59,105 nt of DNA from an uncultured Clostridia bacterium (GCA_947625735.1 CANQPL010000016.1:1-59105), one strand, 5' to 3'; numbered from the stretch's first letter, positions 8,801-16,675 are shown. Notes: generated by a model not told the origin, from the sequence alone. Program-made: numbers and translations.

Positions 8801-10599
8801 GCTGTTATAAGGCAGACCGCCCAGACAGCAAGACCGTCCCTATACCCTGTACTGCTTATAAGAAGATCCGCAAAGATCACAGCAAAAGCCGTAATTTCCG
8901 TTCCCCTGTGATAGAGTATCTTTTTTGCGGGGGTGTATTTTACAATCAGGATAAACAGCATCACAAGCGCCGCAAATGCCGTGCGTTCTATATCGTAAAG
9001 CAGTCCGATACCCTTTGCGCTTTCAAAAGCAAGCCAGATAAACGCTCCTGCCGCCGCCCATTTGCCGTAAATATCCTTTTCACGGGCAGCAACTATCACA
9101 AGCTGTATAAATACAGTAGCTGCGGCAATAAGCACAGTAGGCTCAAATCTGCCGAAAACCTTGACTGCCGAACCCGATACGCCGACAAAGATGATAATGC
9201 CGGAAACTACAGTCCTTATCCGTATTGTAAGCTCCCTCATCTTCTCCGGGATAACACCCAGCATTGAAAGACAGGTGTAAACTATCATTACAAGGGCAGC
9301 CACAAGAATTACCGTTTCAAAGGAATCGGGGCGTACTCCCAGATATGCCCCCGCCAGAAGATATGCAGCACAGGCAAATGTACCCGCCGATGCGCTGCTG
9401 CTCCTTGCCGCACCTAACAGGAAAGCTGCCGAAAATACCGCCGCAGGTATTACGAAAAGCGTTCCCCCTTGAGAAAGAAACAGCGACACTACCGCAAGGA
9501 TCCATGTATTTGCCGCTGCAAAGAAACTGTACTCCTTTAAAATAATGCTGTTTCCCGCATTTTTTGCGATACGAGGCTCTATAAGGCTTGCACCCAGAGT
9601 ATAAAGTGACAAAAGCAGTGCGGAAACAGCGGGAGAAACTCCTATATGTATCATCACAGCTGCGAAAGCAAATGTAAACGCACCATATCCCCCTCGGGCG
9701 CAGTTTTTGCTTTTATACTTTTTCGCTCCCACAAACAGACAAGCGCAAAGCAGCGCCGCCATAAGGGAAACAACAAGAAGTCTGCCTCCTCCAAAAAATG
9801 AGAAGTAATCGCCGAAAACACGGAGCATACCCGCAGCGGCTGCAGCAGCAGGAAGAAAGGCACTTCCCAAAGCATAGAACACCTTGCCCGTGGAATCGAG
9901 CTTCAGCTTTTTCTCAGCCGCATAGCAAAGCAGGAAAAATACTGCCGAAAAGCTGAGAAGCACCACCGCACGGAAAAAGCTGTTCATCGTCCCCCATGCG
10001 GCTGTGGCAAAGACAAATCCCGATATGGTGATGAACAGGGTACCGACAATAAGCATTACATTTATTGCGGCAGGTCCTTTTTTCTCCTTGTGAGCAGGCA
10101 TCTGAGACCGGGCGGCATACACATACTCGCCCGATGATGCCGTTGTGCGGGCTATATCATTGTATACAGGTGTATCCTGTTTATTCTGCGGATATACGGG
10201 CGCAGCAGGTCTTTCCGATCTGTCTGCGGCAGGCTTCGGAGAATCCGTGTTTGTATTATATACACGATCCCTGTCTCTGAACAGAGGTGCATCGGGAGCG
10301 GAATTATCCTGTTTATCCTGCGGATATGCAGACGCAGCAGGACTGTACAGATCATAGTAATTATATGGCCGGTATGCACTCGCAGAAGTATCAGTGGGAG
10401 ATTCTTTCTGAGCAGAAACGGGGTTCTGTACGGGAGCTGTCTGTTCATTGCCGCTTTGGGGCTTATATAATTTTTTCCGCAGCTGTTCATTATCCCGTTC
10501 AAGAGTTTTGATCCTGCTTTTCTGGACAAGGCAGACAATACCCAATATCACAGGCAGTGCAAGCCATATAAGTATCAGCATTATGATAAGGTTTATCAT
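5875..10599 (-). CDS. Giant polytopic membrane protein built from repeated two-helix units
   Basis: A 1574-residue protein of unknown function. Order: an N-terminal membrane helix (MINLIIMLILIWLALP); a short coiled coil (RIKTLERDNEQLRKKL); a linker of about 150 residues rich in Pro, Ser, Tyr and Gln; then dozens of membrane helices to the end. The central part repeats a unit of about 90 residues at least six times. Each unit has a loop like TGLKKxFYGKALDI and a second loop like FLSWDNFGKYLAPVA, each between hydrophobic helices. The start is the ATG at 10599 behind GGAGGGG; the longer frame to 10665 would overlap the promoter. It heads the operon with the MreB-like, CBS and exonuclease genes, so a role in envelope organisation is possible, but nothing in it shows catalysis. 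Confidence 0.8.
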   Translation of the reverse strand: MINLIIMLILIWLALPVILGIVCLVQKSRIKTLERDNEQLRKKLYKPQSGNEQTAPVQNPVSAQKESPTDTSASAYRPYNYYDLYSPAASAYPQDKQDNSAPDAPLFRDRDRVYNTNTDSPKPAADRSERPAAPVYPQNKQDTPVYNDIARTTASSGEYVYAARSQMPAHKEKKGPAAINVMLIVGTLFITISGFVFATAAWGTMNSFFRAVVLLSFSAVFFLLCYAAEKKLKLDSTGKVFYALGSAFLPAAAAAAGMLRVFGDYFSFFGGGRLLVVSLMAALLCACLFVGAKKYKSKNCARGGYGAFTFAFAAVMIHIGVSPAVSALLLSLYTLGASLIEPRIAKNAGNSIILKEYSFFAAANTWILAVVSLFLSQGGTLFVIPAAVFSAAFLLGAARSSSASAGTFACAAYLLAGAYLGVRPDSFETVILVAALVMIVYTCLSMLGVIPEKMRELTIRIRTVVSGIIIFVGVSGSAVKVFGRFEPTVLIAAATVFIQLVIVAAREKDIYGKWAAAGAFIWLAFESAKGIGLLYDIERTAFAALVMLFILIVKYTPAKKILYHRGTEITAFAVIFADLLISSTGYRDGLAVWAVCLITAALTDKSFAKFALTPVMVSLCLFLNLTGLSFEPCLLVYSLAIFIYFGAVKITPLKKLYYYKPLDIICFAVLFVACLCFGKGTGELCTAVWTLLLITAFLSWDNFGKYLAPVAILCAAKPSSAFLQPNITLLLICSLLLVYFGAVKLTGLKKRFYGYALDFCVYGVLTVCVFAFDYSEPYPIIGVVIWALSLGAAFLSYDRFGKYFAPVSIVLLRYPLVMAAAFPYGAVIYSGAVLAYLILSKLTGLHRAFYGKALDIITFVLIGISMLTVSDSQLSGYCGVMIWLMLLVSAFLSWDNFGRYLAPIAMLSLIIPLDRFSEFYLQAPVYAAALLVYFSAARLTGLKKYFYGKALDIVMFVPMLICVFEPYLGGLDPWGFAVWAMCMAASFISGKNFGKFLVPVTLFTLCYPLSNNLIFMYWEIIFGVLLLLWFITAKYSPLNKTYYGRWLDVVTFAEIFITMISTCTERSFYPQYYFFCCISLWVLLMVQTFLSGRDFSFGRAASAAAAGSLYFPLSMITEDITALWTEVVLFYCALSAAMLIKPFRRFADSFSTGIPIAVLIYFGITDMLTLDSVIIIPIAVTCYCLLRMYTVRGSRNYAPHIYFTLCMGCLLAFEVGRVLTDNENAFIFPAAFLLILLAGYLIPVKDMGKGHWAVGRFLGIFSAVYGIIIGTASVFYGNLLLLSGAWVMAAVSQTMCTVQKYTRLIYPQLVMLHICTAYASVPTSMVQLFLCGGAAVCAAAGRLIFRKNAFEQHNKDHLTLTAFTVPVMLLVMGDKMSVWPGCVTAALLVLDLVRPENRRSTNSTLFTIASLSVIPVFLTEPFFTVPALLQTEYILLPVAIGCTLIKLIHRERHYKEADVLSFAAAIISFVWLFFDAAATNEPVDAVILGGVILTTLIAAYVTRRKGWFILGTVSAVAAALLLSVKLWNSRLWWVYLLIAGLVLIIIGMTNEINKQKRRNGEQPKILFSDHWLDR

Positions 10600-10636
10600 T
10601 ACTATCCCCTCCTTGTCCTGCACTGCTCCTATTTTA

Positions 10637-10665
10637 AGTATAACGCATTTTACATTAAAAGTCAA
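10637..10665 (-). promoter_or_regulatory. Sigma-A promoter of the membrane protein-mreB-CBS-exonuclease operon
   Basis: Minus-strand TTGACT (10660-10665), 17 bases, TATACT (10637-10642). No other promoter of this quality is seen before glgA, so the four genes are likely one transcript. Confidence 0.8.
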
Positions 10666-10671
10666 TGAAAA

Positions 10672-10730
10672 ATTAAAAAAATATTACCGTCCAAGATTAA
10701 AAATAGATTAAAAACAGGAACGGTAATATC
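10672..10730 (-). terminator. Terminator after queF
   Basis: Inverted repeat with arms ATATTACCGT (10681-10690) and ACGGTAATAT (10720-10729), a long AT-rich loop, and a run TTTTTTTAATTTTT after it on the minus strand. The loop is larger than usual. Confidence 0.6.
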
Positions 10731-10779
10731 AGAACTTGTTCTCTGAGAATATCACAAATTTTTTAGTCACTTTTGTCTT

Positions 10780-11277
10780 TTACCTGTTGCTTACCCTTTC
10801 GGGGTACATATCATGCTCAAAAAGACGACGCTCCGCCATTGCTTCATACTTTGTACCCTTTCTGCCATAGTTGCAGTAAGGGTCAATGGATATGCCCCCT
10901 CTGGGAGTAAATTTTCCCCATACCTCAATATACTTCGGATCCATCAGCTTTATCAGATCCTTCATAATGATATTAACGCAGTCCTCATGAAAATCCCCGT
11001 GATTGCGAAAGCTGAAAAGATACAGCTTTAACGATTTGGATTCCACCATTCTCACATCGGGTATGTACGAAATGTAAATTGCTGCAAAATCGGGCTGTCC
11101 CGTTATGGGACAAAGGCTTGTAAATTCGGGACAGTTGAACTTTACAAAATAATCATTGTCCTGATGCTTATTGACAAATGTTTCAAGCACCTGCGGTGCA
11201 TAATCTGTGGGATACTTTGTCCCGTTGCTTCCGAGCAGAGTTATACCCTTCTTTTCCTCGGCTGTACGTCCTTCCAT
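10780..11277 (-). CDS. queF: NADPH-dependent 7-cyano-7-deazaguanine reductase
   Basis: A 165-residue unimodular QueF, which reduces preQ0 to preQ1 in queuosine synthesis for tRNA wobble position 34. [13 protein letters not shown] holds the nucleophilic Cys (C56) that forms the thioimide and the proton donor Asp (D63). [15 protein letters not shown] is the family signature with the substrate-binding Glu (E79). The ATG at 11277 has AGGAG with 10-nt spacing; the upstream in-frame GTG at 11286 is only one base from that AGGAG and is unlikely. It follows the LRR-CYTH gene by 21 bases and shares its promoter. No other que genes are in the window, and no preQ1 riboswitch is seen upstream. Confidence 0.95.
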   Translation of the reverse strand: MEGRTAEEKKGITLLGSNGTKYPTDYAPQVLETFVNKHQDNDYFVKFNCPEFTSLCPITGQPDFAAIYISYIPDVRMVESKSLKLYLFSFRNHGDFHEDCVNIIMKDLIKLMDPKYIEVWGKFTPRGGISIDPYCNYGRKGTKYEAMAERRLFEHDMYPERVSNR

Positions 11278-11298
11278 TTTTAACACACTCCTAAAAAA

Positions 11299-13551
11299 TT
11301 ATTCGGGAAATTTTCCGTTCAGTGCAAGCCTTGCATTGGAGTAATTCTTATCCCCCGTCACTTCCTTTATTACCTCCGCAAAGGGAGGAAGCCCGATCTC
11401 CTGATCGGGAGAGGAAAGCTCCAGCTCCATTGTGGCAAGCTCCTTATCAAAGGGATAGACGTCTATCTCAAAACGCTGACCCTTATATTCAAGTATCTGT
11501 CTTGTTTTGATAATGGGCTTTAGGGAATCATCTGTTTCGTCACACAGAAAAGCGTAATCTCTTTCCGGGATCTCCATTTCATTTTCTTCTCTCACCATAG
11601 GACTTATAAACCGCTTTTCCGTGTAAAAAAATTGCATACTGCCGTTATCCCGTTTTATCATACGTATCCGCCGCTGACAAGCAGGATCGGCGCTTACAAG
11701 ATAGCTTTGCCTTATATCCATACTCTCAGAAATGTGATTTTTAAGCTTAGGTGTGCGGCGGATAAGGAATTTCCGCTCTATCTCCAAGGGAATATTATAG
11801 GGCTTGAAGTTATTCTCCAGAAAATCATAATACTCGGGAAATTCATCAGCGATCCTCCTGCAAAAGACAAAAGCATAACGAATGTGAGACGTAAGATAAT
11901 CAGAATAGATCCTTGTATCTCCGTCTGCATACCTGTTTGTACTTCTGAGCATATCTATGGCAATAAGTATTTTTTCATGCTGCCTGAGTACCGGCTTTTT
12001 TTCCTTGTCTGTCTCGGTAAAAAGCCTGTCTATCACACGTCTGTCAAAGAAATACTTGCTGTGCTGTCCCCGCCGCCTGCCGTAAATACGAGGCATAGGC
12101 ACATCGACTGAGGTAAGGGAAAGCATAAGCTCGCCGCATACCCAACTCCTTATGAGTTTTTTTCCGGCAAGCCCCAGCGGAAGATACTTTGTTACCGTCA
12201 TGGGTTTTTCCGTCCATGTGATCTTTCGCAGATTTACATCTCTGAGGACAGGTCTTTCTCTGCCGTTTACCTTTTTGAAAACGTAAACATTAAATAACGG
12301 GGCATATCCGTCTATTTCGCCATTTACCGTTATCTCCCGTGCATTTGATACATTAAGCGCCCTCGTCCTGAGAGTGAGACGCTTGACCATGCCTGTAATA
12401 TTAATGAAAACCTTTTCTGCACTGCTTGCTATACTTTTAACAGCATCCCTATAAAAAAATCCGTCATCAACCGCCCATCTTATAGTAATAGTTTCCGTGC
12501 CGTCAGGGGAAATGACAGGCTCTGTGCTGTCATTCTCATTGATACGGTACGGACTGCCGTCCTTATAATAAACATTTGCAGGCATAAAATTGACATATTT
12601 CAGTTCTCCACCGCCGTTGCTGCCTACTATCCATTTTTTTTCGGTAAAATCATTGATATGAAAGGGTATCTGTTTATCGGTGTCGGAAATATCTATTACA
12701 AGTATACCGCGGCTCAGTGACTCATTTTCAAAAAAACGGAAAAGTCCCGACATATCCTTTGAAAGGCGTATGTATTTATTTGCCCCGCCCAGCCTTAAAA
12801 TATATCCGCCGTCGTTTCTGCCGAATATAACGGAGTATTTTGCTTCAAGGGGAGTATTCCTTAAACCGTTTCCTCCCCACAGACTGCAATTTTCTGGAAT
12901 AGAAATGCTTTCCAGTCCGCTGCACGAAAAAGCACCGTCACCGAGATATTTATTGTGACAGCACTCTCCCTTTCTGCGAAAAAGTGAGATATGCTTTAAG
13001 GACATACAAAAACAAAATGCTCCGTCTCCAATCCTTTCAATATTCGGAGAAAGGTACACATCACAGAGCTTTTCACAGCTGAAAAAGGTACAGGGAGGCA
13101 GTTCTTTTACATCTGCATTCATAACGCAGCTTTCTAAATTGCTTTGATAAAATATATGAGAACCCAGCTTTTTTACATGGCTGCCTATCTGTACACTTTT
13201 TACCGTATCATTACGAAAAAAAGCCTTGTCCCCTATTTCGTTTACAACGCTGTCACCTATCATAAAGGGTATTACCACATGAGCGGCAGTACCCCTGTAG
13301 CGTGTTATCTTAACCTTATTTCTTGACTTTTTCCGATACGACCAGCCCTGTGCGACCGCTTCCTTTTCGGAAAGCTCCACCCTCTCTGTTGTATACTCCT
13401 TATATTGGGAAACAGACGGTTTATAGCAGTCCTTTTCGGTGACGGTGAAAAAAGAGGGGCGGGGCTTCGGGTTATCCTTTTTATCCTCTGCTTTCGGAGA
13501 ATTTACTACTGCGGAGTTTTTTCTGAAAATATCAAACAAACCGGAAAACAT
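11299..13551 (-). CDS. BspA-type leucine-rich repeat protein fused to a CYTH domain
   Basis: A 750-residue protein without signal peptide. After a basic, Ser/Pro-rich start, residues about 75-330 contain BspA-type LRR units (phrases like VVNEIGDKAFFRNDTVKSVQIGSHVKKLGSHIF). Residues about 590-745 form a CYTH domain that begins with the diagnostic ExExK motif as EIERKFLIR and continues with alternating charged strands (RRIRMIKRD, FEIDVYPFD, ATMELELSS). CYTH proteins bind triphosphates with divalent metal inside a beta tunnel and include triphosphatases and adenylate cyclases. The LRR-CYTH combination is unusual. The ATG at 13551 has a modest AAAGGGA site. It is co-transcribed with queF; a functional link is not evident. 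Confidence 0.8.
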   Translation of the reverse strand: MFSGLFDIFRKNSAVVNSPKAEDKKDNPKPRPSFFTVTEKDCYKPSVSQYKEYTTERVELSEKEAVAQGWSYRKKSRNKVKITRYRGTAAHVVIPFMIGDSVVNEIGDKAFFRNDTVKSVQIGSHVKKLGSHIFYQSNLESCVMNADVKELPPCTFFSCEKLCDVYLSPNIERIGDGAFCFCMSLKHISLFRRKGECCHNKYLGDGAFSCSGLESISIPENCSLWGGNGLRNTPLEAKYSVIFGRNDGGYILRLGGANKYIRLSKDMSGLFRFFENESLSRGILVIDISDTDKQIPFHINDFTEKKWIVGSNGGGELKYVNFMPANVYYKDGSPYRINENDSTEPVISPDGTETITIRWAVDDGFFYRDAVKSIASSAEKVFINITGMVKRLTLRTRALNVSNAREITVNGEIDGYAPLFNVYVFKKVNGRERPVLRDVNLRKITWTEKPMTVTKYLPLGLAGKKLIRSWVCGELMLSLTSVDVPMPRIYGRRRGQHSKYFFDRRVIDRLFTETDKEKKPVLRQHEKILIAIDMLRSTNRYADGDTRIYSDYLTSHIRYAFVFCRRIADEFPEYYDFLENNFKPYNIPLEIERKFLIRRTPKLKNHISESMDIRQSYLVSADPACQRRIRMIKRDNGSMQFFYTEKRFISPMVREENEMEIPERDYAFLCDETDDSLKPIIKTRQILEYKGQRFEIDVYPFDKELATMELELSSPDQEIGLPPFAEVIKEVTGDKNYSNARLALNGKFPE

Positions 13552-13592
13552 AAAATTATCCCTTTCATTTCAGAACCTGCATTTCATTTATT

Positions 13593-13621
13593 ATCATACC
13601 ACTCTTTACCGACTTTGTCAA
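13593..13621 (-). promoter_or_regulatory. Sigma-A promoter of the LRR-CYTH/queF operon
   Basis: Minus-strand TTGACA (13616-13621), 17-base spacer, TATGAT (13593-13598). Confidence 0.8.
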
Positions 13622-13664
13622 GGGATAATATAAATAATTTTACAAATGAATACCATATTAATAC

Positions 13665-13693
13665 TTGACAAATGGAAAAAAATCTGCTATTAT
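13665..13693 (+). promoter_or_regulatory. Sigma-A promoter of a non-coding transcript
   Basis: TTGACA (13665-13670), 17-base spacer, TATTAT (13688-13693). No coding ORF with a ribosome site follows; the transcript candidate ends in a strong terminator at 13898-13913. Confidence 0.8.
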
Positions 13694-13699
13694 ATAATT

Positions 13700-13913
13700 G
13701 TCGGTCGTCTATATTAAGATCTTATTCCCCACGATAAGGAAGCAGCTTGCTGCCCGACAGACCCGCTTAGTTCAACATGAGAACAGCACTGCCTCCTCAG
13801 AGCAGCAAAGCACTACTGTGGTGCAACAACGCATTATTGCGGTGCCACAACGCATTACTGCGGTGCCACAACGCATTACTGCGGTGCCACTCCGCAGGCG
13901 GGTCTTTTTTTTT
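13700..13913 (+). ncRNA. Candidate structured small RNA with tandem 21-nt hairpin repeats
   Basis: A near-consensus promoter and a terminator frame about 210 bases without a credible ORF. The 5' part can fold as GTCGG (13700) with CCGAC, enclosing CTTAT/ATAAG with a loop TCCCCACG and a GCAGC-TT-GCTGC hairpin. GACCCGC (13760-13766) pairs with GCGGGTC (13898-13904), closing the 3' domain directly before nine U residues. Inside that domain lie three tandem 21-nt units (13821-13883) plus partial units. I considered SRP RNA (the GGAAGCAGC string), 6S RNA and a T-box leader, but none of their full architectures fits. Class unknown. Confidence 0.6.
13821..13902 (+). repeat. Tandem 21-nt repeats forming alternative hairpins
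   Basis: Units at 13821-13841 (variant), 13842-13862 and 13863-13883 (identical) and a partial unit from 13884; 13812-13820 is a further remnant. Each unit begins GTGCCACAACGC and ends TTACTGCG. The repeats give two exclusive foldings: TGCG/CGCA with loop GTGCCACAA, or CGCA/TGCG with tetraloop TTAC. Confidence 0.85.
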
Positions 13914-13981
13914 GATAAAAAATTGCAGTCTGCACATTTTATATAATAACTACAGCACTCCGTCAGACCGATACCTGTCAT

Positions 13982-14022
13982 TTAAGGCAACACCGCACAA
14001 TCCTTGTGCAGTGTTGCCTTAA
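13982..14022. repeat. Dispersed intergenic hairpin repeat, copy 1
   Basis: TTAAGGCAACAC (13982-13993) and GTGTTGCCTTAA (14011-14022) form a perfect 12-bp stem, extended by an inner CGCACAA/TTGTGC pairing. There is no U-run after it, so it is not a typical terminator. Related elements lie at 20618-20671 and 21463-21514. Confidence 0.7.
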
Positions 14023-14157
14023 TAGTCGGTATCAGAATGTTATCAACAATTTTTTCTTTGTTGTGTCTCCTGTGCATTTGGTATATTTTTCGTGAACATA
14101 AACAGTAACCCGGTAACTTTTATTTGGCAGGCAATTACCGCAGCCTAAGCAGCCGGA

Positions 14158-14421
14158 TCACCTGCCCAATGACCCGGCTGTTGGTTTCACCTGCCGTGGC
14201 GGCAGCGTGTTCAACCCGCCCGCCATTGGCAGCATTTCGGCATACACCTGTTTTCTGACAACAACAAAATCGTCAGAAAGTGAGTACGTCGCATATTTCA
14301 AAGCAGCCGCCGCAGAGGGAAAATTATATGCAAACCGAGGGTTCTTTACAAGGACATTTCCGCTGACATATCTGCCATCGATCCTGATAAGATAAGTGTT
14401 ATATAAAAGCATTGTAAACAT
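14158..14421 (-). CDS. Small hypothetical protein
   Basis: An 87-residue protein (88 if the GTG at 14424 is used) that I do not recognise. It contains YNTYLIRIDGRYVSGNVLVK and then PSAAAALKYATYSLSDDFVVVRK, a mixed beta/alpha pattern without membrane helix or signal peptide. The tail is basic and Pro/Gly-rich. A consensus promoter (14468-14496) lies upstream at the right distance and AAAGGG precedes the start, which supports a real gene; ATGs at 14421 and 14412 are both possible starts. It stands alone between the ncRNA region and the divergent cwlJ-gerQ pair. Confidence 0.6.
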   Translation of the reverse strand: MFTMLLYNTYLIRIDGRYVSGNVLVKNPRFAYNFPSAAAALKYATYSLSDDFVVVRKQVYAEMLPMAGGLNTLPPRQVKPTAGSLGR

Positions 14422-14467
14422 CACACCCTTTTGCCTATGTAATAGGATATCCGAAGTATCTTAATAA

Positions 14468-14496
14468 ATAATATCATATTTTGCGTTTTTTGTCAA
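14468..14496 (-). promoter_or_regulatory. Sigma-A promoter of the small hypothetical gene
   Basis: Minus-strand TTGACA (14491-14496), 17-base spacer, TATTAT (14468-14473). Confidence 0.8.
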
Positions 14497-14624
14497 GTTT
14501 TTTTGCTTACTGTATACAAACGGCAGGATTTTTTTTATACGCATTACGGGCTGTCTTCTACAGGTAATAAAAGAGGGGCATGCTGAATATATATAAACAA
14601 GCAGAAAATTAGGAGGGAGACAAT

Positions 14625-15059
14625 ATGGCGTATGCGGATATTGACATTCTTGCCCGTATCGTACAATGCGAAGCGGGCGGCGAGGGCGAAACAGGAATGA
14701 AGGCGGTTGCCTGTGTGGTGATGAACCGTGTAAATATTACATACGGAGAGTACGCAAGGCTGCATACCATACGAGCCGTGATCTATCAGGAGGGGCAGTT
14801 CGACTGTGTGCGTGAGGTAGTGGGAGGAAGATACAACACACAGACCATATATAATATGGAGCCTACCCAGGAGCATTATGATATTGCAAGCTGGGCTATC
14901 GCAGGAAACAGACTCACGAATTTAGGCTTTGCTCTTTGGTATTTTAATCCCTATCAGCCCTACTGCCGACAGAATTTTCCCTCGGAGGTGGGTGAGTTTG
15001 TCATACGTATAGGCAGACACTGCTTCTACAATCCCACCGAATATTACGCCGAAACCTGA
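14625..15059 (+). CDS. cwlJ: Cell wall hydrolase CwlJ/SleB family (spore cortex lysis)
   Basis: A 144-residue SleB-domain protein (Hydrolase_2) that spans almost the whole chain, with no signal peptide and no peptidoglycan-binding domain. This is the layout of CwlJ and not of SleB. The conserved catalytic segment ARIVQCEAGGEGETG lies at residues 10-24, and TNLGFALWYFNP near residue 105 is a further family mark. CwlJ cleaves muramic-lactam-containing cortex during spore germination. The ATG follows GGAGGGA. The next gene, 21 bases downstream, is a GerQ homologue, reproducing the cwlJ-gerQ pair of Bacillus in which GerQ holds CwlJ in the coat. The symbol rests on that pairing. Confidence 0.85.
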   Translation: MAYADIDILARIVQCEAGGEGETGMKAVACVVMNRVNITYGEYARLHTIRAVIYQEGQFDCVREVVGGRYNTQTIYNMEPTQEHYDIASWAIAGNRLTNLGFALWYFNPYQPYCRQNFPSEVGEFVIRIGRHCFYNPTEYYAET

Positions 15060-15080
15060 CTTACGAAAGGAAGATATTTT

Positions 15081-15476
15081 ATGCCCGAAAACTATAACGA
15101 TCCCATGATGAACGGACAGATGTATAATAACACAAACTATCAGGGAACTATCCCCATTCCCGGAAAGGAATTTCAGAGCCTGCCTCAGCAGGATTTCAAT
15201 ACTCCCGAAATGCGGGGCTCTATGCAGATGATACTCTCATACAATATCGGTGAGTATGTGGTGATAGAATTTCTCATCGGCACAGATAGGATGATGCGTA
15301 AACAGGGAATACTTTATCTTGTGGGAACAAGCTTTGTTACGCTCTATGATGATATAGGAGGAAATTTTATTGTCTGCGATATTTTCTCTATAAAATTTGT
15401 CTATTTTTATTACCCCGGACAGCGTCCTCCGAGAAATTATAATACTTTACCGAACAGCAGCGGAAACGGCAATTAA
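15081..15476 (+). CDS. gerQ: Spore coat protein GerQ
   Basis: A 131-residue protein with a Asn/Gln/Pro/Tyr-rich N-terminal half and the GerQ core YNIGEYVVIEFLIGTDRMM (residues about 54-72), followed by the hydrophobic core GILYLVGTSFVTLYDD and a short Pro/Asn tail. GerQ is a coat protein needed for CwlJ localisation and is cross-linked in Bacillus spores. GAAAGGAAG precedes the ATG. It is co-transcribed with cwlJ and ends at a terminator (15495-15540). The pair implies the organism carries the spore-germination programme, even if many of its relatives are not seen to sporulate. Confidence 0.9.
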   Translation: MPENYNDPMMNGQMYNNTNYQGTIPIPGKEFQSLPQQDFNTPEMRGSMQMILSYNIGEYVVIEFLIGTDRMMRKQGILYLVGTSFVTLYDDIGGNFIVCDIFSIKFVYFYYPGQRPPRNYNTLPNSSGNGN

Positions 15477-15494
15477 ACAGAAACCTGTTCGCAG

Positions 15495-15540
15495 AATTGA
15501 GAGGAGTGCTTTGATCGTACTCCCCTCAATTATTATTTTG
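15495..15540 (+). terminator. Terminator after gerQ
   Basis: Stem arms AATTGAG-GGAGT and ACTCC-CTCAATT (15495-15507 with 15519-15531), followed by TATTATTTTG. Confidence 0.75.
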
Positions 15541-15615
15541 TGCTGTCATTTTTTATAAATTGTTTGAAATAATAAGCATAAACATCGTTAAAATATACAA
15601 AACTCTAAAAACCTA

Positions 15616-15644
15616 TTGACAATATAGGATTTATATGTTATAAT
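15616..15644 (+). promoter_or_regulatory. Consensus sigma-A promoter of cysK
   Basis: TTGACA (15616-15621), 17 bases, TATAAT (15639-15644): a perfect consensus. The leader is about 50 bases with no riboswitch or T-box seen. Confidence 0.9.
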
Positions 15645-15698
15645 TATCCTGTAAATCGGAATCAAATTGATCCGACACATATTAAGGGAGGAATTATC

Positions 15699-16628
15699 AT
15701 GAGAGTATATAAGACAATCACCGATCTTATCGGCAGGACCCCGATCTTAGAACTGGAAAAGACCGAGCGTGAGGAGGGATTGGAGGCAAAGATTCTCGTA
15801 AAGACAGAGTATTTTAATCCTGCGGGAAGCGTTAAGGACAGAGTTGCAAAGGCTATGATAGACGATGCCGAGGAAAAAGGGCTGCTCAAAAAGGGAAGCG
15901 TTATCATTGAGCCTACAAGCGGCAATACGGGTATTGGGCTTGCGGCTGTAGCGGCTGCAAGAGGATACAGACTTATTATTGCCATGCCCGAGACAATGAG
16001 CATAGAGCGCAGGAATCTGATGAAAGCATACGGCGCAGAGCTTGTTCTCACCGACGGTGCAAAGGGCATGAAGGGTGCTATTGCAAAGGCTGAGGAGCTT
16101 GCAAAGGAGATCCCCGACAGCTTTATCCCGTCTCAGTTTACAAATCCCGCAAATCCTGCTATCCATGAAAAAACTACAGGCAGGGAGATATGGGAGGATA
16201 CCGAGGGCAAGGTGGATATTTTCGTTTCGGGTGTAGGTACGGGCGGAACGATCACAGGTGTAGGAAGATTCCTTAAATCGAAAAAACCCGATGTTAAGAT
16301 AGTGGCTGTAGAGCCTAAAAGCTCCCCCGTGCTTTCGGAGGGAAGATCCGGACCGCATAAGATACAGGGTATCGGCGCAGGATTTGTTCCCGATACACTT
16401 GATACGAGCATATATGATGAGATCATTACGGTAGATCATGAGGACGCATTTGCTGAGGGCAGAAAGCTGGCAAGGACGGAGGGTATTCTTGTGGGTATTT
16501 CCTCGGGTGCGGCGCTGTGGGCGGCAAAGGAGCTTGCAAAACGTCCCGAAAACAAGGGCAAAACTATTGTTGCGCTTCTTCCTGATACGGGAGAAAGATA
16601 TCTTTCGACTTCTATGTTCAGTGAATAA
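15699..16628 (+). CDS. cysK: Cysteine synthase (O-acetylserine sulfhydrylase)
   Basis: The 309-residue PLP enzyme joins sulfide to O-acetylserine to make cysteine. Lys46 in [10 protein letters not shown] carries [13 protein letters not shown] binds the substrate carboxylate; [16 protein letters not shown] binds the PLP phosphate; and [11 protein letters not shown] lies near the C-terminus. The length and sequence are those of CysK. The ATG follows GGGAGG. It is monocistronic, with a perfect promoter and a terminator at 16635-16675. Confidence 0.95.
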   Translation: MRVYKTITDLIGRTPILELEKTEREEGLEAKILVKTEYFNPAGSVKDRVAKAMIDDAEEKGLLKKGSVIIEPTSGNTGIGLAAVAAARGYRLIIAMPETMSIERRNLMKAYGAELVLTDGAKGMKGAIAKAEELAKEIPDSFIPSQFTNPANPAIHEKTTGREIWEDTEGKVDIFVSGVGTGGTITGVGRFLKSKKPDVKIVAVEPKSSPVLSEGRSGPHKIQGIGAGFVPDTLDTSIYDEIITVDHEDAFAEGRKLARTEGILVGISSGAALWAAKELAKRPENKGKTIVALLPDTGERYLSTSMFSE

Positions 16629-16634
16629 TTTTTT

Positions 16635-16675
16635 CGGGAGACGGCTTTTTTGCTGTCTCCCGTTTGATTATTTTT
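16635..16675 (+). terminator. Terminator after cysK
   Basis: Stem CGGGAGACGGC/GCTGTCTCCCG (16635-16645 with 16652-16662), then TTTGATTATTTTT. Confidence 0.9.

Noticed and set aside
13725..13760. Bacterial SRP RNA, because of GGAAGCAGC
   Set aside because: The conserved SRP helix 8 string around it (GTCAGG...GGAAGG) is missing and the flanks do not form the long rod.
13821..13893. T-box leader on the minus strand, because GTGGCACCGC recurs three times
   Set aside because: A T-box has one such core with a specifier stem and a terminator before a gene; here the string is just the reverse of a tandem repeat and no gene or stem I follows.
13821..13902. CRISPR array
   Set aside because: The units are contiguous 21-mers without spacers, and no cas gene is present.
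13772..13981. A short minus-strand frame with GTAVMRC repeats over the tandem repeat region
   Set aside because: The repeats come from the 21-nt RNA-type units; no promoter or ribosome site supports translation.
15747..16439. A 230-codon open frame opposite cysK
   Set aside because: It is antisense to cysK with cysK's motifs and promoter intact; no start signal.
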